Shown one piece after another: positions 60,660 through 64,000 of a stretch of 64,000 nt of DNA. A program made the position numbers and the translations under genes. Each line of letters opens with the position of its first letter. Position 1 is the first letter of the stretch. Origin of the DNA: Odontocerum albicorne. Lineage: Eukaryota > Arthropoda > Insecta > Trichoptera > Odontoceridae. The notes below the pieces were generated by a model, which saw only the letters and a program-made list of their open reading frames with translations, had not been told where the DNA came from and did not search any database. The DNA lies in NCBI GenBank assembly GCA_949825065.1, contig OX463849.1:28818043-28882042 (forward strand). The letters run 5' to 3'.

Positions 60660-60740
60660 AATTCAAGAGTTAAAAGAGCGCCGTCAAGAGAGAAAACTCC
60701 CAAGGGCGCTCTAACTCGGGACTCGAAACCATCATTTTAT
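60660..60740 (-). mobile_element. L2/CR1-like LINE 3' end
   Basis: 'agttaaaagagcgccgtcaa', 'caagggcgctctaactcggg' in reverse orientation. Confidence 0.55.
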
Positions 60741-60984
60741 TTTATTACAATGTATGGTATTTTATCGACCATTAAAAAAAGGTTACAAATATTATACTTG
60801 TATACAATGAATACGTAATATAATTAAATTATGACGTGTTAGCGTGATGTAGTATTACTAACACGTAAGACGACGAACAGCAAGTTATGTGCCTACTTCA
60901 GTAATTCGAATCCCGAAGTACCGATGGTAATATTACACCATATCCCATTGTTGTCTCCCGGACACGAACTATAAAATTACCAAG
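60741..60984. other. Unassigned stretch
   Basis: 'cagtaattcgaatcccgaag' at 60899-60918 resembles an inverted B box, but no other tRNA-like part is present. Confidence 0.35.
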
Positions 60985-61250
60985 TTATTGCATGTCAACT
61001 CAAAACCCACCTTCCATTTTATCTTTTTAGATTTTCTCGATGTTTGGTTTACAATTGTACCAGTTTTCTTTATCACGCGCTCAATACTGAGCATCGCTTT
61101 GCCTCCAACTCGGTGCTCCACCAGTCTCCATCCCTCCCGGTCCTGGACCATGTTGAATGAAGCGCTTACAGAGGATCCTGTTAACTCCTTTAACTGGTCT
61201 GTCCATCTCAAAAGACACCTTTCTCTTGCCTGTCTTTATACTCAACAATG
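60985..61250 (-). pseudogene. RTE-H LINE C-terminus
   Basis: The minus frame reads RQARERCLLRWTDQLKELTG, SSVSASFNMVQDREGWRLVE, HRVGGKAMLS. 'RWTDQ.KE.TG......M.QDRE.WR...HRV' is a standard RTE-type LINE C-terminus. The 80-codon frame (60969-61211) runs on into the UTR. Not a host gene. Confidence 0.75.
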
Positions 61251-61904
61251 TTGAACAAACACTGAACCCGAAACTATATACACATCACCTGATATTATGG
61301 TGGAGGAATTCATAAATTTTTCAACTAAAATTATTGAGGAAACCTTAAATTTATGGACGGAACCCTGTTCTACGTAACGTGATGTTTTAGAAACATTTGC
61401 AGAATTTTTCTGCCACTTTCAACATCTATACTCAATGACGTTTTGTCGTATTTGTATCCAGGAAGAAACAGTTAACTATGTTAGGTGTTTGTTTTTTTGC
61501 TTCTATTTTCCTGTTATTTTGACAAGTGCGAATGTTTACAATCTCAAACATTGTCAAATTTGATACAGAATCAATACTGTGGTTTAAAGGGAACAAAGAC
61601 TTCTTGTGTGATACATTTCCTGGGGAAAACCACAGCAGTCAGGATGGATGAAACGTCAAAGTAGTCAATTAATAAAAAAGAAATTAAATACTTATAATTT
61701 ATTATCACTTTTCTAGTTAACACTACCTTTTTTGTGTTAACTAGACAACTATTGAGTTATATATTTTTTTGTAAAGTATGATTTTTAAACTATAGCACGA
61801 AAGTATCTTATAAAAAGTCAAGTTAAAAATAGTCAAATGAAATTTTTTTTAAATAATTTTTAGTTCGTTTTAGGTAAGCTTTTCTTTATGTAAGCTTTCA
61901 CTGA
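61251..61904. other. AT-rich spacer
   Basis: Nothing recognised. Confidence 0.45.
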
Positions 61905-62095
61905 TTGAATTTTAATAAGTTTCTAATCGACCTACAAGTCGAAAAGTTCTTTAGAGGGAAAGAAACAAATGCAACATTACAGTAAAAACAGTAAATCAAA
62001 TATATCACTTGAAGGGCAACCGAAAAGCACATGATCCATATTCTCATTATTCAGCCTACACTGGCAGGCGGTATCTTTCGCAAAATCAATTCAGT
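61905..62095 (-). pseudogene. I/R1-like LINE C-terminal zinc knuckle
   Basis: The minus frame (62090 downward) codes for AKDTACQCRLNNENMDHVLF GCPSSDIFDLLF, matching the C.C...NE..DH.LF.CP motif at the end of LINEs with RNase H. The following part aligns loosely with 54005-54090. Confidence 0.65.
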
Positions 62096-62150
62096 AAATG
62101 TGACTAGCCACCACTCAGTGGCCTATTCGCAAGCGACAGTTTGACACTTT

Positions 62151-62395
62151 GACGGCATCCGTGGTCTAGTTGGTATAACGCCTGTCTTCCGATTCGGAGG
62201 TTGCGGGTTCAATTCCCTCTAGAATCGAGATAAAAAAAATCAATTTTCACTTAAGGTCTCATAGACATCTTTGTTGTTCGTTGGAGAAGATTGCCACATG
62301 GCAATAATTCCACAAGGTTGTAATATATACAAAGCATTATAAATGATTCACTCGGACGCTGATATAGCTACCAGACGTGATTTGTTTATTAATAT
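62151..62395 (+). mobile_element. SINE-A copy, near full length
   Basis: The best-preserved head: 'gacggcatccgtggtctagt' with A box, 'tcttccgattcggaggttgc' (anticodon-like arm) and B box 'gcgggttcaattccctc'. Body 'aatcaattttcacttaaggt'; tail 'cgttggagaagattgccaca', tggcaataattccacaaggt, and the extension to 'cgtgatttgtttattaat'. Confidence 0.85.
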
Positions 62396-62419
62396 TTCCG
62401 ATTGTATAGTGATATTTGA

Positions 62420-63179
62420 TTTGATCCTGCTTTTCAAAATAGTTTATCGTATCGGATCAAATAAGGTCTGAAAATGTCAAAACTAGCAAATAAAATGTAA
62501 TATGTTAACTATCGTATAAAATTCGGTCCAAAAGTGTAATAATTACCAAACTAAATTAGGTCTAAAAGTGTGATTACTACAGAATCAAATAAGGACCGAA
62601 AGTGTAATAACTTCTGAATCAAAATATACACGCTATTCCAATACAATAACCAAATATCTCCGAAATGCTTATTAAACAACATAAATTGTTATCAAAATAA
62701 ATACCAACACCCAAACGTATAACAAATGAGAAATGTAGATTTTAACAATCTGTTTCCAAATGGATTTATTGAGATCGTAAAGTAAATCAGTTGAATTATG
62801 TTTACAAGATCTTCTTTCGATACAAAACGAATATAATTTCGATACAGAGTGGCCCATCAGTTGCGGTCCAGTTTTAAACATTCATATTTTTTAGTTTTTT
62901 TTTATTTGTACTTCGGGTAATTTGAATAAAATAAATTTATTGATAGCAACATAGTATGAACATATATAAATGTATTCTGAAATTGCATATGTATCTCATA
63001 TGTTTGTTAAATTTCGAGATATATCCATAAAATTCTCGAAAAATCTAATTCTTCTTGTTCTATGTAACCGTTGTTCCACTACTATATTACCAAATTTAAG
63101 TTCTTTACTACTATAAAATAAGTGTTCCACAATTACGTAAGTCTGTCTACTTGGTTAAATTTGCTGATATTTTGTAATA
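62420..63179. other. Degenerate tandem-like and AT-rich stretch
   Basis: 62450-62620 has four loosely related units ('atcaaataaggtctgaaaat', 'aactaaattaggtctaaaag', 'aatcaaataaggaccgaaag') of about 45-60 bp. The rest is AT-rich; 'tttattgatagcaacatagt' at 62937 recurs at 24102. Confidence 0.5.
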
Positions 63180-63625
63180 TCTTCTTCTTCCTCTTGGTTT
63201 AGGTCGTATGACCTGTTTGTGACGGTGGGCTGTCCTGGGATGATGATGTCCAGCTGTTCTTTCTCCTTTTCGGCGGCCTTCCTGGTAATCTCCTTCTGTT
63301 AGGGTTTTCAGTCTGAGCGATTCTTGCCAGTCTTGTATCCTCCATGCGGTCCACTTGATCCCTCCAGAAGCGCCTTATGTTTCTTCCCCACCTCACTATG
63401 TCTTCAACACCACAGACAGACCTTATCGTCTCATTTCTGATCCGATCTCTAAGAGTTCTGCCTGCGATGGAGCGTAGGGTTCTCATTTCCGCCACTTTGA
63501 AAAGGTTTTTTGTCCTGTTGGTATCGGCTCACGCTTCTATCCCATATGTCATGATGGAGCGGACGCATGTCTTATATATCCTGACCTTACTTTCGGTTAG
63601 CATGTGTTTGTTTCTCCATATAGTG
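63180..63625 (-). pseudogene. RTE-D LINE C-terminus, second copy
   Basis: A longer open frame than at 22.7 kb: MAEMRTLRSIAGRTLRDRIR, NETIRSVCGVEDIVRWGRNI, RRFWRDQVDRMEDTRLARIA, QTENPNRRRLPGRPPKRRKN (63495 down), then SWTSSSQDSPPSQTGHTT and a stop at 63199. Upstream sequence carries the SKVRIYKTCVRSIMTYGIEA-type block (63520-63600). It is the 3' end of a LINE and not a host gene. Confidence 0.85.
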
Positions 63626-63639
63626 TCCCTATATATTGA

Positions 63640-63950
63640 ATTTAAATATACATATTAATATTAAATACTTGTAATGAATTACTTTGTTACTGCTTTTTGT
63701 ATCTACATGTTAGTTTAAGATAAATTTTTGTATATTTGTCAATAATTTTAAGTATTTGTATTAACTTGTCTTACGTGCATTTGTATGTAAAAGACACTGT
63801 TGTATTGTAAATTAAATAAATAACTAAATAACGCCAAAGAAATTAAATTTAAGAGAGAAGCTATCAACAGGTCTGGGCTTATCGCATAATATCCTTCCGG
63901 TCGAGATACACCCCCACCAATAGAGGGAGAACCCGGCAACGAGGAAATAA
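63640..63950 (+). repeat. Dispersed LINE-like 3' segment
   Basis: 'acttgtcttacgtgcatttg', tatgtaaaagacactg (63760-63800) and 'caggtctgggcttatcgcat', 'gagatacacccccaccaata' (63869-63920). See 23890-24310. Confidence 0.5.
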
Positions 63951-64000
63951 GATATTTTTCACAATTAATCTTAAATTTTACTATAGAGAATTTCACAACA

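Noticed and set aside
60969..61211. 80-codon frame as a small host protein
   Set aside because: RWTDQLKELTG...QDREGW is an RTE-type LINE C-terminus.
63199..63495. 98-codon frame with GRPPKRRKN as a DNA-binding protein
   Set aside because: It is the C-terminus of RTE-D, also found broken at 22.7 kb.
1..64000. Endogenous virus, bacterial operon or transferred bacterial gene
   Set aside because: No viral structural or replication gene, no operon structure and no bacterial-type coding run were seen anywhere in the window.

Overview
The window is eukaryotic nuclear DNA from an animal, most likely an insect. It is AT-rich and contains no recognisable host protein-coding gene. The only host gene I can support is one tRNA-Ser (anticodon UGA) at 1607-1688. 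Nearly everything else that can be named is a mobile element or a tandem repeat. The mix (mariner, piggyBac-like, Harbinger-like and hAT-like DNA elements; many RTE-like LINE 3' ends; a jockey/CR1-like LINE with a partner tRNA-derived SINE; Penelope-like elements) fits an arthropod. I lean to Lepidoptera, but that is inference from repeat style only.

Layout. 1-1.7 kb: jockey-like LINE tail (called LINE-J here) with a small inverted-repeat element inside it, then tRNA-Ser. 1.8-5.7 kb: two copies of one RTE-like LINE (RTE-A), a 40/46-bp tandem array, and RTE-B pieces. 6.4-8.0 kb: LINE fragments and a SINE. 9.4-10.5 kb: a longer decayed RTE-B with reverse-transcriptase motifs. 11-11.9 kb: a piggyBac-like non-autonomous element with TTAA duplications. 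12.8 kb: Penelope-like terminal repeat. 15-17 kb: transposase remnants, a SINE and a 44-bp satellite. 18-18.9 kb: RTE-C split by a SINE with its target duplication. 19.6-20.9 kb: three-level nest (small TA element in a Harbinger-like element in a LINE). 22.7-28.6 kb: LINE tails, a double hairpin, a satellite and a broken mariner. 29.8-34.6 kb: LINE-J, CR1-like and RTE pieces. 36.4-37 kb: 99-bp minisatellite grown from an RTE-B fragment. 38.4-41.4 kb: an inverted-repeat element, Penelope palindromes, and a Harbinger derivative that keeps one MADF-type exon. 43-46 kb: Penelope GIY-YIG endonuclease remnants. 47.5-52.2 kb: two hAT-like elements and three tandem arrays. 52.8-54 kb: piggyBac and RNase H remnants. 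54.3-55.5 kb: an apparently intact mariner. 56-64 kb: more SINE, LINE and Penelope pieces.

The best-preserved autonomous gene is the mariner transposase (54338-55378, minus; 346 residues, complete D,D34D triad, perfect 31-bp terminal repeats, TA duplication, inserted in an RTE-B copy whose uninterrupted form is also in the window). Where another copy of the host repeat is present, empty sites can be read directly, giving relative ages: LINEs were hit by MITEs, SINEs, other LINEs and mariner. The SINE-A family shares its 3' tail with LINE-J, suggesting that LINE-J supplied its reverse transcription.

Family names such as RTE-A to RTE-H, LINE-J, SINE-A to SINE-C are labels made for this window. 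Clade names rest on motifs read by eye, without database comparison. Boundaries of degenerate elements are approximate, typically within 10 to 30 bases.
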